This document shows, one piece after another, positions 29,470 through 37,780 of a stretch of 64,000 nucleotides of DNA. The stretch covers positions 62,001-126,000 of the forward strand of contig NZ_AJTS01000020.1 of NCBI RefSeq assembly GCF_000275725.1, in the 5' to 3' direction. The DNA comes from Vreelandella stevensii S18214 (lineage in GTDB: Bacteria; Pseudomonadota; Gammaproteobacteria; Pseudomonadales; Halomonadaceae). Both the position numbers and the translations under genes were made by a program. Each line of letters opens with the position of its first letter. Position 1 is the first letter of the stretch. The notes under the pieces are model-generated. The model was not told the DNA's origin, did not search any database, and was given only the letters and a program-made list of their open reading frames with translations.

Positions 29470-30339
29470 TTAGTTCCACTCATCCAGTTCTACGCGACGG
29501 TTCTGTGCACGACCTTCGTCAGTGTCGTTGGTGGCAACAGGACGCTCTTCGCCGTAACCTACAGCGCGCATGCGGTTAGCTTCTACGCCACGCTGGGCAA
29601 GGTAGGCAGCCACAGACTCGGCACGACGCTGAGACAGGTTCTGATTGTATTCAGCAGAACCGCGTGAATCGGTGTGACCTTCGATGCTAACACGCACGTC
29701 AGGATTGTTCACCAGACGCTCGGCAACGCCATTCAGCACTTGCTGTGCATTGGTAGTGAGCTGTGCGGAGTCGAACTCGAAGTTGACGTCACGCAGCACC
29801 ATGCTTTCCGGGCAACCCAGGGCATTCACGGCAACGCCAGCCGGGGTGTCAGGGCACTGGTCACGGTAATCCGGCACGCCGTCACCGTCGGAGTCCAGCG
29901 GGCAGCCATTGGCATCTACCGCAACACCAGCAGGCGTTCCCGGGCACTGGTCACGGTAGTCCGGCACGCCGTCACCGTCGGAGTCCAGCGGGCAGCCTTC
30001 AGCATCTACCGCGACGCCAGCAGGCACTTCACCATAACTCGGGCACTGCGGCGCAACCGGCTCAGGAGTATGATCGGCACACAACAGACCGCCAATGGCA
30101 GCGCCTGCCGCGAAGCCAGTAGCCGCGCCAACGTCTTCATCAGAGCTGCCGCTAGTAGCATAACCAATGCTGCCACCGATCAGGCCACCGGCAATACCAC
30201 ATACGGCGGGGTGCTGGTACCAGCTACGGTCGCTGCTTGCACTCGCCTGACCAGAAGACTGAGAGGCAGAGCTGGCACAGCCAGAGAGGCCTACTACGAG
30301 GGCAGAACCGATTAGCAAGCCAGTTGTTGACTTTTTCAT
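29470..30339 (-). CDS. OmpA-family lipoprotein with calcium-binding-type TSP3 repeats
   Basis: Outer-membrane lipoprotein of 289 residues, likely anchoring the outer membrane to peptidoglycan. Order: lipoprotein signal peptide with lipobox LSGC (about 18-21), a Ser/Gln-rich linker, a glycine-rich zipper (IAGGLIGGSIGYATSGSS), two thrombospondin-type-3-like repeats of 30 residues with DSDGDGVPDYRDQCP, and a C-terminal OmpA domain (NFEFDSAQLTTNAQ; IEGHTDSRGSAEYN; RRAESVAAYL). The Asp-rich repeats are typical of Ca2+-binding linkers. The start follows AGAAGGAGTCTTGC. It stands between thrS and the DUF2489 gene with its own terminator. The exact physiological role is not known. Confidence 0.9.
   Translation of the reverse strand: MKKSTTGLLIGSALVVGLSGCASSASQSSGQASASSDRSWYQHPAVCGIAGGLIGGSIGYATSGSSDEDVGAATGFAAGAAIGGLLCADHTPEPVAPQCPSYGEVPAGVAVDAEGCPLDSDGDGVPDYRDQCPGTPAGVAVDANGCPLDSDGDGVPDYRDQCPDTPAGVAVNALGCPESMVLRDVNFEFDSAQLTTNAQQVLNGVAERLVNNPDVRVSIEGHTDSRGSAEYNQNLSQRRAESVAAYLAQRGVEANRMRAVGYGEERPVATNDTDEGRAQNRRVELDEWN
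29852..29997. repeat. Two near-identical 56-bp blocks, 90 bp apart, inside the OmpA-type gene
   Basis: Blocks 29852-29907 and 29942-29997 differ by a single base and encode the core of two TSP3-like repeats. The 90-bp period equals 30 codons, so gain or loss of a unit keeps the frame. Confidence 0.85.
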
Positions 30340-30385
30340 GCAAGACTCCTTCTTGATCCAATGCTGATATGGTCATTGACCAAAT

Positions 30386-30484
30386 CTATCTAATGCTTCT
30401 TTTAGCGAGAGCATCCATTTTTCGCTGTTCTTCTTCAGGATGGGCGCCTTGGCGCATCATGAAAACGAACGAGGTGCCTATCAT
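30386..30484 (-). CDS. Possible very small ORF between the DUF2489 and OmpA-type genes
   Basis: A 32-codon frame beginning MIGTSFVFMMRQGAHPEEEQ and ending ALAKRSIR. The open frame extends 21 codons further upstream without an ATG, so a TTG start (about 24 bases earlier) is conceivable. No ribosome binding site precedes the ATG. The composition is protein-like (hydrophobic start, charged end), but I recognise no family. It may instead be a gene remnant or simply the 5' region of the lipoprotein transcript. Confidence 0.2.
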   Translation of the reverse strand: MIGTSFVFMMRQGAHPEEEQRKMDALAKRSIR

Positions 30485-30583
30485 TAACGTTTCAGCGTTA
30501 GAAGGCAACAATGCCGTGATATCAACTTCTTGCCAATACCGACGTGTTTAGCATAGCAAAGCTGACACCAATGACACTAAAAA

Positions 30584-31051
30584 TCAGTGTAACGCCTTGG
30601 AACCTTTGGCGCGCCACTGGATCACAGCCGCAGCAGCGGCGAGTACGGCAGGACGCATTTCCGCCTCGACTTCGAGGCGCTCCTTGTCTTCACGCATTCG
30701 TTCCCGAGGGGTCAATTGCTTGCGTGCAGAGTGGGTCTTGAGGTGCCGAGTGCGGTTATAGACTTCTGCAAATGCCTGAAACTCTGGTCTCTCCGCAAGG
30801 CTGGGATCAACGATCTCCAGCAATACCTTACACCGCCAGGAACCTTCGGTGATATCTACCTGCTCCTGCACCAGCGCGCTCACCACGTAATCCAGGTTTT
30901 CCAGACTGTTCTGCTGGGCTCGCTGCTCCTCCTCCAGGCGAAAAGCTTCACGACGTTTCACCTCTTGGCGCAGGGAGTACGCATACCCCCCCAAACCGGC
31001 AATGACCACCAGCGCGACGGCCAGTAACAATAGTGCGACGGTAGAGCTCAT
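30584..31051 (-). CDS. DUF2489 family protein
   Basis: A 155-residue protein with one N-terminal membrane anchor (TVALLLLAVALVVIAGLGGY, about 4-23) followed by a charged, probably helical cytoplasmic part (RQEVKRREAFRLEEEQRAQQ) and a conserved globular region (EGSWRCKVLLEIVDP). This matches the uncharacterised DUF2489 family. The start follows AAAGAGGTTTC. It lies 91 bases beyond ctaB on the same strand, a spot where many relatives have sco/senC; here no such gene is present. Function unknown. Confidence 0.8.
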   Translation of the reverse strand: MSSTVALLLLAVALVVIAGLGGYAYSLRQEVKRREAFRLEEEQRAQQNSLENLDYVVSALVQEQVDITEGSWRCKVLLEIVDPSLAERPEFQAFAEVYNRTRHLKTHSARKQLTPRERMREDKERLEVEAEMRPAVLAAAAAVIQWRAKGSKALH

Positions 31052-31142
31052 GAAACCTCTTTATATCAAGCCAGAATAGTTTAACGGAAATTGTACACTG
31101 CTTTCTACAACATAGACCAACTTTGTCGTTAATCCGCTCACG

Positions 31143-32066
31143 CTAGCCAAAAACTGGTGGTGCCAGAAAAGTATAATGGTCCAGTAGCAGTGCACCAAAC
31201 AGCCCCAGCAGGTAACGAATGGAAAACCAGAAGGCCAGCAGTGGCACTGCCTGGTCATCGCCCCTCCAGACGCGCCAGCCCCAGTAGATGAATCGTGCAT
31301 TGAGCGCCATGACGATCACCAGATACACCCAGCCACTCATGCCTACCACCATCGGCAAAAGCGACGCCGCCACGGTCAGCCAGCTGTACAACCAAATCTG
31401 CAGTCGCGTAAACGCCACGCCATGGGTGACCGGCAACATGGGAATACCCGCGCAGGCGTAGTCTTCACGCTTGTGAATAGCCAGCGACCAGAAATGCGGC
31501 GGCGTCCAGACGAAGATGATCAGCATCAGCAGCAAAGGCTCCGCCGCAATGCTGCCCGTTACGGCCACCCAGCCCAGCAGCGGAGGCGCCGCCCCCGCGA
31601 CGCCTCCAATCACGATATTCTGTGGGGTGGCACGTTTCAGGTACGCGGTATACAGCACGGCGTAGCCCACCAGCGATGCCAGTGTCAAAAATGCCACTAG
31701 CGTGTTCACCTGCCAGGCCAGTAGCCCCACGCCCGCCACCGACAGCCCTACGGCCCATAGCATGGCCATCCAGACAGGCAGGCGGTGCGCCGCTAACGGT
31801 CGGCGTGACGTGCGCGTCATCACAGCGTCCAGATGGCGGTCGATGATATGGTTGAAAGCGGCGGCCCCACTGGAGGCCAATCCGACGCCCAGCAGACCGA
31901 ACACCATGGCTTTCAACGGCGGCAACCCCGGCGTAGCCAAGGCCATACCAACGGCCGTGCATACCAGCATGACGACCACCACGTTGAGCTTGCACAGTAA
32001 CACCAGCTCTTTCAACACCCCCCAACGGATGGTGGGTAACGTGGTATCCAGCGTTGCGTATCGCAT
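31143..32066 (-). CDS. ctaB: Protoheme IX farnesyltransferase (heme O synthase)
   Basis: UbiA-family membrane enzyme that adds farnesyl to heme B, giving heme O for the oxidase cluster. From the ATG at 32066 (behind CAGGTGATCACT) it has 307 residues with about nine membrane segments, the prenyl-diphosphate motif NHIIDRHLDAVMTRT (about 80-94) and the second conserved loop YTAYLKRATPQN. Another in-frame TTG start 39 bases upstream lacks a ribosome site. Follows ctaA after 47 bases, completing heme A synthesis. Confidence 0.94.
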   Translation of the reverse strand: MRYATLDTTLPTIRWGVLKELVLLCKLNVVVVMLVCTAVGMALATPGLPPLKAMVFGLLGVGLASSGAAAFNHIIDRHLDAVMTRTSRRPLAAHRLPVWMAMLWAVGLSVAGVGLLAWQVNTLVAFLTLASLVGYAVLYTAYLKRATPQNIVIGGVAGAAPPLLGWVAVTGSIAAEPLLLMLIIFVWTPPHFWSLAIHKREDYACAGIPMLPVTHGVAFTRLQIWLYSWLTVAASLLPMVVGMSGWVYLVIVMALNARFIYWGWRVWRGDDQAVPLLAFWFSIRYLLGLFGALLLDHYTFLAPPVFG

Positions 32067-32113
32067 AGTGATCACCTGATGGATTGTTATTGTTTTCAAG
32101 GTCAATCATTGGA

Positions 32114-33166
32114 CTATCGGGCCTGCACGTATAACGCTTTCCCGTCGAGCGCCTGCACTGCGTGTGATCGTTCAGGCATATAACGGTAGCGCCACCAGGC
32201 CCACCCCAGCCCCAGGCACAACAGCACGGCGCCCGCGGTATGCAGCAGCGCTAGCCATAACGGCAGCCAGAGCAGCACATTGGCAACGCCCAACCCTGCC
32301 TGTAGCAGGTACAGCAACACGACCATGGACAAGGCACCCACGACCTCACTTTGGCGGCGATAGCGCCACCAGAGCGCCAGCAGCACGACACCCAGCAGCA
32401 AGGCACCCAAGCGGTGCACCACATGAATGGCGGTGCGCGCATCGGCATGCAGCTGACCATGTAAATAATTGGGGCCCACGGTCTGGGTCAGATGAAACCC
32501 TTCGCTCAGGTCCATATCCGGCCACCACTGGGTGTTACAGGTGGGAAATCCCTGGCAAGCAATACCGGCATAATTGCTGGTGACCCAGCCACCCAGCGCC
32601 AGCTGCAGTACCAGCGCCGCGCCTGCCAGAAGCCAGAGCGGGCCTGACTTTCTGGGGGGCACCAACACCCCTTTCGCCGACCGACGAATGCGCAGATGAA
32701 GCCAAAAAAACAGCATCAACACACTGAGCCCGCCCAGCAAGTGTAGCGTGACCACCTGCGGCCAGAGCTTCAACGTCACGGTAAAAGCGCCAAACGCACC
32801 TTGTATGAGAATCACGATCAGCAGCGCGACGCTGACCTTCCAGGGATAGCCTTCTCGGCGCCTCAATGGCCACCCCAGAAGCAGCGTTCCGATCACCAGC
32901 AGACCGAGAAAGCTAGCGACATAGCGGTGCCCCATCTCGACCCAGGCCTTGAAGGGGTCAAGCGGCACATCCGGATGGCGCAGTGCGGCATGTTCGCTAT
33001 CCGGCACCAACAACCGCCCGTAGCAACCAGGCCAGTCGGGGCACCCTAGCCCCGCATCCACCAGCCGAGTCCAGGCCCCCACCAGAATGACCAGCATCGT
33101 CAACAGCGTACCGGCCAGGCTCAGCGCTACCAGCAGGCGCAAACGGTGCTTATCGGAATGAATCAT
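32114..33166 (-). CDS. ctaA: Heme A synthase (COX15/CtaA)
   Basis: Oxidises the C8 methyl of heme O to yield heme A for cytochrome aa3. The 350-residue protein has eight membrane segments in two four-helix halves; conserved histidine regions include EMGHRYVASFLG and VTLHLLGG in the first half, VVHRLGALLLG and LLHTAGAVL in the second. The loop with CPDWPGCYG and the later CQGFPTCN carry paired cysteines typical of this type. The ATG at 33166 follows AAGGACACGTG; a GTG directly before it is also possible. Confidence 0.94.
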   Translation of the reverse strand: MIHSDKHRLRLLVALSLAGTLLTMLVILVGAWTRLVDAGLGCPDWPGCYGRLLVPDSEHAALRHPDVPLDPFKAWVEMGHRYVASFLGLLVIGTLLLGWPLRRREGYPWKVSVALLIVILIQGAFGAFTVTLKLWPQVVTLHLLGGLSVLMLFFWLHLRIRRSAKGVLVPPRKSGPLWLLAGAALVLQLALGGWVTSNYAGIACQGFPTCNTQWWPDMDLSEGFHLTQTVGPNYLHGQLHADARTAIHVVHRLGALLLGVVLLALWWRYRRQSEVVGALSMVVLLYLLQAGLGVANVLLWLPLWLALLHTAGAVLLCLGLGWAWWRYRYMPERSHAVQALDGKALYVQAR

Positions 33167-33203
33167 CACGTGTCCTTACGGCTGATCAGTCGCCGGGAGA
33201 GAA

Positions 33204-33707
33204 TTACAAAGCGTTCACTTTGAACAAGTGTCTAATATCTTTCAGCATATCCGACGCGGGGGCCGTTGCGTGGTAGGCCAGCGCAGGGCGGCCTGCGGGG
33301 TCCAGCACCCAGACACGCTGTTCGCCACGCCAGTTGGGCAAGCGGTGCCAGGCCGTGGCGGTCTCGCCAGGCAACATCTGCAGGTCGCCGCCGATCCTGA
33401 GGCGCTGCAGGCGACCCGCTTCTCGCCCAAGAGCCCGGTGCAGACGCCATAGCTCATCCTGCCTTGCGTCACAGGGCTCCACGCATTCGAACACCAGCAT
33501 CCACTGCTCACCAGGCTCAAGTCTAGACGTTAGTGGCCACTCTTCCAGCGGCGGCGCGGTCACGGAAACATCCCCGTAGGCGGTGTAGTGGGTGGGTATA
33601 CCAATTCGCCATGTCACCATGATCCATGCGATCACCACCGGCGCGGCAAACGCCACGAACAGTAGCACCAGGATAAAGCGAGGGAAACGCTTTGCGCTGG
33701 ATGACAT
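33204..33707 (-). CDS. Membrane-anchored protein with a CX3C motif in the oxidase cluster
   Basis: A 167-residue protein with a single N-terminal membrane anchor (FILVLLFVAFAAPVVIAWIM, about 11-30) and a periplasmic domain. That domain has Cys75-X3-Cys79 (FECVEPCD) after a hydrophobic strand (QWMLVF), and a later strand region GGDLQMLPG. This arrangement recalls the Sco/thioredoxin-like fold, whose copper site is CX3C. Position between SURF1 and ctaA matches the unnamed gene at PA0111 in Pseudomonas. The ATG overlaps no gene and uses GGAG that spans the SURF1 stop. I infer a role in oxidase copper or thiol handling, but the family is uncharacterised as far as I know. Confidence 0.75.
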   Translation of the reverse strand: MSSSAKRFPRFILVLLFVAFAAPVVIAWIMVTWRIGIPTHYTAYGDVSVTAPPLEEWPLTSRLEPGEQWMLVFECVEPCDARQDELWRLHRALGREAGRLQRLRIGGDLQMLPGETATAWHRLPNWRGEQRVWVLDPAGRPALAYHATAPASDMLKDIRHLFKVNAL

Positions 33708-33711
33708 CGGG

Positions 33712-34416
33712 TTAACTCCTGATTCTCTCGACCCTTGGGTCGTTCATGAGGCGGCGACCGCCGATCAGCATCACCACCAGAGCCGCCAGCGTTAGGCCCC
33801 ACCACTGAAACGCATAGGCCTGATGACGCGCCGGTGGCACCACATTGGCTTCCCACCAGGGGGTCAGGACACCCTCCCCCTCGTGAGCATGCACCCATCC
33901 GGCAAAACGGAACGCCCCAAGCGCCGAGGCCCAGGGAGCCAGATCTAACCGTTGCAGCCTCACCCCTTCCAGGTTGTTGCCGTAAAGGAGGCCATCCGAA
34001 TGGGCTCTCTGCCACTCTCCGACGACCTGCACCTGGCCTGCTGGGGTCGAGGAGACCGGCGGCTCGCGACTACTGCCGGTTTCCATGAACCCCCGCTGAA
34101 TCAGCCAGAGCTGACCATGCTCGTCACGCAAAGGCGTCAGCACGGCAACGCCCAGCCGTCCATTGACGATTCGGTTATCGAGATAGAGCGTATGCTCCGC
34201 CAGATACTCGCCCTGCAAGCGTAGTGTGGCACCCTCAGCCGGCTCACTGACCGGTGCTATCAGGGAGGGCGCGGCGGCACGCTGATCAAGCGATCGCTGC
34301 TTGTCAGCAGCACGCTCCCACTGCCATAGTCCTAATAGCACACCAGCAACGACCACCACGGTCCAAAAACACCCCCATACCAACAACCGCAAGGTGACAC
34401 GGGAGCGTCGGCGCAT
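33712..34416 (-). CDS. SURF1 family cytochrome oxidase assembly protein
   Basis: SURF1 proteins help insert heme A into CoxA. The 234-residue protein has membrane segments at both ends (LLVWGCFWTVVVVAGVLLGL; WWGLTLAALVVMLIGG) around a periplasmic domain with the family motifs LGLWQWERAADK, LDNRIVNGRLGVAVLTPL and LIQRGFM. The most likely start is the ATG at 34416, which gives normal length. In-frame ATGs at 34455 and 34449 overlap the divergent DUF2909 gene. None has a strong ribosome site, so the start is uncertain. At the chosen start the codon overlaps the DUF2909 ATG on the other strand (CATG). Confidence 0.88.
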   Translation of the reverse strand: MRRRSRVTLRLLVWGCFWTVVVVAGVLLGLWQWERAADKQRSLDQRAAAPSLIAPVSEPAEGATLRLQGEYLAEHTLYLDNRIVNGRLGVAVLTPLRDEHGQLWLIQRGFMETGSSREPPVSSTPAGQVQVVGEWQRAHSDGLLYGNNLEGVRLQRLDLAPWASALGAFRFAGWVHAHEGEGVLTPWWEANVVPPARHQAYAFQWWGLTLAALVVMLIGGRRLMNDPRVERIRS

Positions 34417-34606
34417 GGCACTCAAATTACTGATCGCATTGGTGTTCATAGGCATGTTGGTCAGCCTAGCCGCAGGTGCTGGCTTTCTATTGCGAGACCA
34501 CGGCGCTTCACGGCGCCTTCTGACCTCGCTGAAGTGGCGTGTCGGCCTGGGCTGTCTGCTCATGGCATTGCTCATTTTTGGCTTCTGGTCAGGCGAACTG
34601 GGCTGA
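34415..34606 (+). CDS. DUF2909 family small membrane protein in the oxidase cluster
   Basis: A 63-residue protein with two membrane segments (MALKLLIALVFIGMLVSLAA; GLGCLLMALLIFGFW) split by a basic loop (RDHGASRRLLTSLKWR). This is the 'twin transmembrane' DUF2909 family found inside cox clusters of Pseudomonas and Halomonas. The start follows GGGAG by nine bases. It is the only gene of the cluster on the plus strand: it starts inside the SURF1 start codon and ends four bases from the ctaE stop. Its promoter would have to lie within the SURF1 gene. Function unknown. Confidence 0.85.
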   Translation: MALKLLIALVFIGMLVSLAAGAGFLLRDHGASRRLLTSLKWRVGLGCLLMALLIFGFWSGELG

Positions 34607-34610
34607 CGCC

Positions 34611-35471
34611 CTACAGTACATAGACAAAGATGAACAGCCCCACCCATACGACATCGACAAAATGCCAGTACCAGCAGGAGGCCTCGAAAGCAAAATGCTG
34701 CTCATTGGCGAAATGGCCCTTGATGATTCTGACCAGCATGATGGCCAGAATTAGCGTGCCAATGATCACGTGGATGCCATGAAAGCCCGTCAGAATAAAA
34801 AAGGTCGCCCCGAAAATACCGGCTTCCAGGGTAATCCCGTAATGATGGTAGGCCTCGTAATACTCGACCCCCTGGATGACGATGAAGCAAATGCCCAACC
34901 CCACCGTCGCCGCCAGCCAATTCCGGCATGTTGATCGATAGCCCATCTTGAGCGCTTCATGAGCGACGGTCAGGGTAATGCTAGAGGTGATCAGCAGCAG
35001 GGTATTGACCAGCGGCAACTGCCACGGGCTCAGCACGCTATGGGGCCCTGCCACGGCAGCATCAGGAGGATTCAATAACGGCCACTCGGGAATGAAGCCA
35101 GGCCATAGCAGCGCCGAAACCCCTTTGGCGCCCTCGCCGCCCAGCCAAGGGAGTGCAAAGGTGCGGATGTAGAAAAGCGCGCCGAAAAAGGCTGCAAAGA
35201 ACATCACTTCCGAAAAGATGAACCACCCCATTCCCCAGCGAAACGAGCGATCCATCTGGGCATCGTACAAACCGCCCATCGACTCATGCACGACATCGCG
35301 GAACCAGAGACCCATGACCGCCACCACGGCCACCAATCCAACCGCCAAAACCGGCATACCGGTGCCATAGACCAGTTGAATACCGGCACCGATCATCATC
35401 ACACCCAGCGCAATCGAGCCCAATACGGGCCACCGGCTGGTCGCAGGTACGTAATAGCTGCCACTGCTCAT
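34611..35471 (-). CDS. ctaE: Cytochrome c oxidase subunit III
   Basis: Membrane subunit of the aa3-type oxidase. The 286 residues form seven predicted membrane segments; characteristic motifs are WFRDVVHES, FIFSEVMFFAAFFGALFY and FFILTGFHGIHVIIGT, with the C-terminal CWYWHFVDVVWV. The start overlaps the ctaG stop by four bases (ATGA), so the two are coupled. It converges with the DUF2909 gene. Confidence 0.96.
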   Translation of the reverse strand: MSSGSYYVPATSRWPVLGSIALGVMMIGAGIQLVYGTGMPVLAVGLVAVVAVMGLWFRDVVHESMGGLYDAQMDRSFRWGMGWFIFSEVMFFAAFFGALFYIRTFALPWLGGEGAKGVSALLWPGFIPEWPLLNPPDAAVAGPHSVLSPWQLPLVNTLLLITSSITLTVAHEALKMGYRSTCRNWLAATVGLGICFIVIQGVEYYEAYHHYGITLEAGIFGATFFILTGFHGIHVIIGTLILAIMLVRIIKGHFANEQHFAFEASCWYWHFVDVVWVGLFIFVYVL

Positions 35472-36052
35472 ATGCTGCCTCCTGGAACGCTTTCATAGGC
35501 GTCACTTCGTGCGACGCGATGAACGGGGTAGAGGGTATATACCAGCGTGATGGTATTGATATCCGGCGGCAGGTCGCGAGCCAGTTGAAATACCAACGGG
35601 ATGGTCAACCGCTCCTGCCCCTGCAACTGCTGCTCTTGAAAACAGAAACAGCTGACCTTGCGCAAGTGTGTGGTGGCATTGGAAGGCGACACGCTGGGCA
35701 CTGCCCGCCCCCAATTCTGGGACTGGCTATTGTTGGTGAAGGTAAAATCGACCTCGGCGGTTTGACCGGGATGCACGCGCATTTGACGCGTGGCTACGCT
35801 CATTTGCCAGGGCAAGCCCGCACTCCCCCGGGTGATGAACTGCACCGTAATAAAGCGCGACGTATCCACCTCCTCATGAACGATGGCCTGGGCGGTCGTA
35901 TCCACCTTGCCATTCAGCCCGGTGATACGGCAGAAAACGTCGTAAAGCGGCACCAGCGCAAAGGCGAAGGCGAACATCCCCACCAGCGCCGCTACGGTGC
36001 GAATGACCGTACGCTTCACCGCTACCGCCTGCTTTTCACTACTGGTCGCCAT
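35468..36052 (-). CDS. ctaG: Cytochrome c oxidase assembly protein CtaG (Cox11-type copper chaperone)
   Basis: Delivers copper to the CuB site of subunit I. The 194-residue protein has one N-terminal membrane segment (VAALVGMFAFAFALVPLYDVFC) and a periplasmic immunoglobulin-like domain with the copper-binding motif CFCFQEQ, typical of Cox11. The start follows GGGAGGGCTCGCGT, 27 bases after ctaD. Confidence 0.95.
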   Translation of the reverse strand: MATSSEKQAVAVKRTVIRTVAALVGMFAFAFALVPLYDVFCRITGLNGKVDTTAQAIVHEEVDTSRFITVQFITRGSAGLPWQMSVATRQMRVHPGQTAEVDFTFTNNSQSQNWGRAVPSVSPSNATTHLRKVSCFCFQEQQLQGQERLTIPLVFQLARDLPPDINTITLVYTLYPVHRVARSDAYESVPGGSI

Positions 36053-36079
36053 ACGCGAGCCCTCCCGCCTGTCAAACCA

Positions 36080-37738
36080 TTAGTCATGGGCCTGTTGCCG
36101 ATGGAAAACAGGCGGCGTTTCGAAGGTATGCAGTGGCGCTGGGCTGGGCACGCTCCACTCTAGATCTTCGGCCCCTTCCCAGGCCTTGGCCGGTGCTTTT
36201 TTGCCGCCTCTGACACACAGCACGACGACCAGCACGAACAGCAGTTGAGAGAAACCGAAGAAGAACGCGCCGATACTAGACAGCAGATTGAAGTCGGCGA
36301 ACTGCAGCGCATAGTCGGGAATCCGTCTGGGCATGCCCGCCAACCCGGCAAAATGCATGGGGAAAAAGGTCAGGTTGACCCCAATGATCGAGCACCAGAA
36401 ATGGCACTGAGCCAAACGCTCGTTGGGATAGTGGCCGGTCCATTTGGGCAGCCAGTAGTACACGCCTGCCATGATGGCAAAGATGGCCCCCGGCACGAGC
36501 ACATAGTGAAAATGAGCGACCACGAAATACGTGTCATGGTATTGAAAGTCGGCAGGAGCAATGGCCAGCATCAGCCCGGAAAAACCACCGATGGTGAACA
36601 GCACCACGAATGCCAAGGCAAACAGCATAGGGGGTTCGAAGCTGATGGAGCCTCGAAATAGCGTCGTGACCCAGTTAAATACCTTCACGCCGGTTGGCAC
36701 GGCGATCAGCATGGTGGTGTACATGAAGAAGAGTTCGGCTACCAGCGGCAAGCCCACCACGAACATGTGGTGCGCCCAGACCAAAAACGACAGCAGTGCA
36801 ATGGCCCCCGTGGCATACACCATAGAGGCGTAGCCAAACAGACGTTTGCGCGCAAAGGTAGGAATGATCGCCGACACGATACCGAAGGCCGGCAGAATCA
36901 TGATGTAGACCTCGGGGTGCCCAAAGAACCAGAACAGGTGTTGGAACAGCACCGGATCACCGCCCCCCGAAGCATCGAAGAAGCTGGTCCCAAAGTTTAT
37001 ATCCATGAGCATCATGGTAATCACCCCCGCCAGCACGGGCATGACGGCAATCAGCAGGAAAGCGGTAATGAGCCATGTCCAGACGAACAGCGGCATGTCC
37101 ATCATGCGCATCCCCGGGGCACGCATGTTGAGGATGGTGGCGATGATGTTGATCGCCCCCAGAATGGAGCTGATACCAGCAATGTGCAGCGCCAGAATGA
37201 AAAAGGTCGTGGAGGGCGGCGCATAGGTGGTGGACAAGGGCGCATAGAAGGTCCAGCCAAAATTGGGCCCGCCACCCGGCATGAAAAGTGTTGAAAGCAG
37301 CAGCGTGAAGGCGACGGGCAGCAGCCAGAAGCTGAAGTTATTGAGCCGGGGAAGCGCCATATCAGGCGCCCCGATCTGCAGCGGGATCATCCAGTTGGCC
37401 AGTCCCGTGAAGGCAGGCATGACGGCTGCAAACACCATGATCAAGCCATGCATGGTGGTCATCTGATTGAAAAACTCGGGCTGTACCAACTGGAGCCCCG
37501 GCTGGAAAAGCTCCGCTCGAACCACCAGTGCAAAGATCCCCCCAATAAAGAACATCGTCAGAGAGAAGATCAGATAGAGCGTACCGATCTCCTTGTGATT
37601 GGTGGTCAGTAGCCAGCGCATAAGCCCTTTGGGCGGGTGTGCATGCTGGTGATGGGCAGGAGTGGCACTGCCGTGGCCGCCAGCGTGGGTGGTGGAACTA
37701 TGCTGTAACGGGTGCTGAGGGGGTAGTTGGGGCGCCAT
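36080..37738 (-). CDS. ctaD: Cytochrome c oxidase subunit I
   Basis: Catalytic subunit with heme a and the heme a3-CuB centre that reduces O2 and pumps protons. The 552 residues form twelve membrane segments. Key motifs: TMHGLIMVF (heme a ligand His), [17 protein letters not shown] (CuB His and cross-linked Tyr), WAHHMFVVG (CuB histidines) and [14 protein letters not shown] (heme ligands). The His-rich N-terminus (about residues 10-35) is unusual and might bind metal. The start follows GGCGGAGAAGCTC, 42 bases after ctaC. Confidence 0.98.
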   Translation of the reverse strand: MAPQLPPQHPLQHSSTTHAGGHGSATPAHHQHAHPPKGLMRWLLTTNHKEIGTLYLIFSLTMFFIGGIFALVVRAELFQPGLQLVQPEFFNQMTTMHGLIMVFAAVMPAFTGLANWMIPLQIGAPDMALPRLNNFSFWLLPVAFTLLLSTLFMPGGGPNFGWTFYAPLSTTYAPPSTTFFILALHIAGISSILGAINIIATILNMRAPGMRMMDMPLFVWTWLITAFLLIAVMPVLAGVITMMLMDINFGTSFFDASGGGDPVLFQHLFWFFGHPEVYIMILPAFGIVSAIIPTFARKRLFGYASMVYATGAIALLSFLVWAHHMFVVGLPLVAELFFMYTTMLIAVPTGVKVFNWVTTLFRGSISFEPPMLFALAFVVLFTIGGFSGLMLAIAPADFQYHDTYFVVAHFHYVLVPGAIFAIMAGVYYWLPKWTGHYPNERLAQCHFWCSIIGVNLTFFPMHFAGLAGMPRRIPDYALQFADFNLLSSIGAFFFGFSQLLFVLVVVLCVRGGKKAPAKAWEGAEDLEWSVPSPAPLHTFETPPVFHRQQAHD

Positions 37739-37780
37739 GAGCTTCTCCGCCTGCTTTTCATTGTTATGGGTAGCCTGGTG

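Noticed and set aside
30370-30382. TGGTCATTGACCA as a second RutR box
   Set aside because: The half-sites are in the reverse arrangement and the spacing differs from the xdh operator, so the RutR link is not supported.
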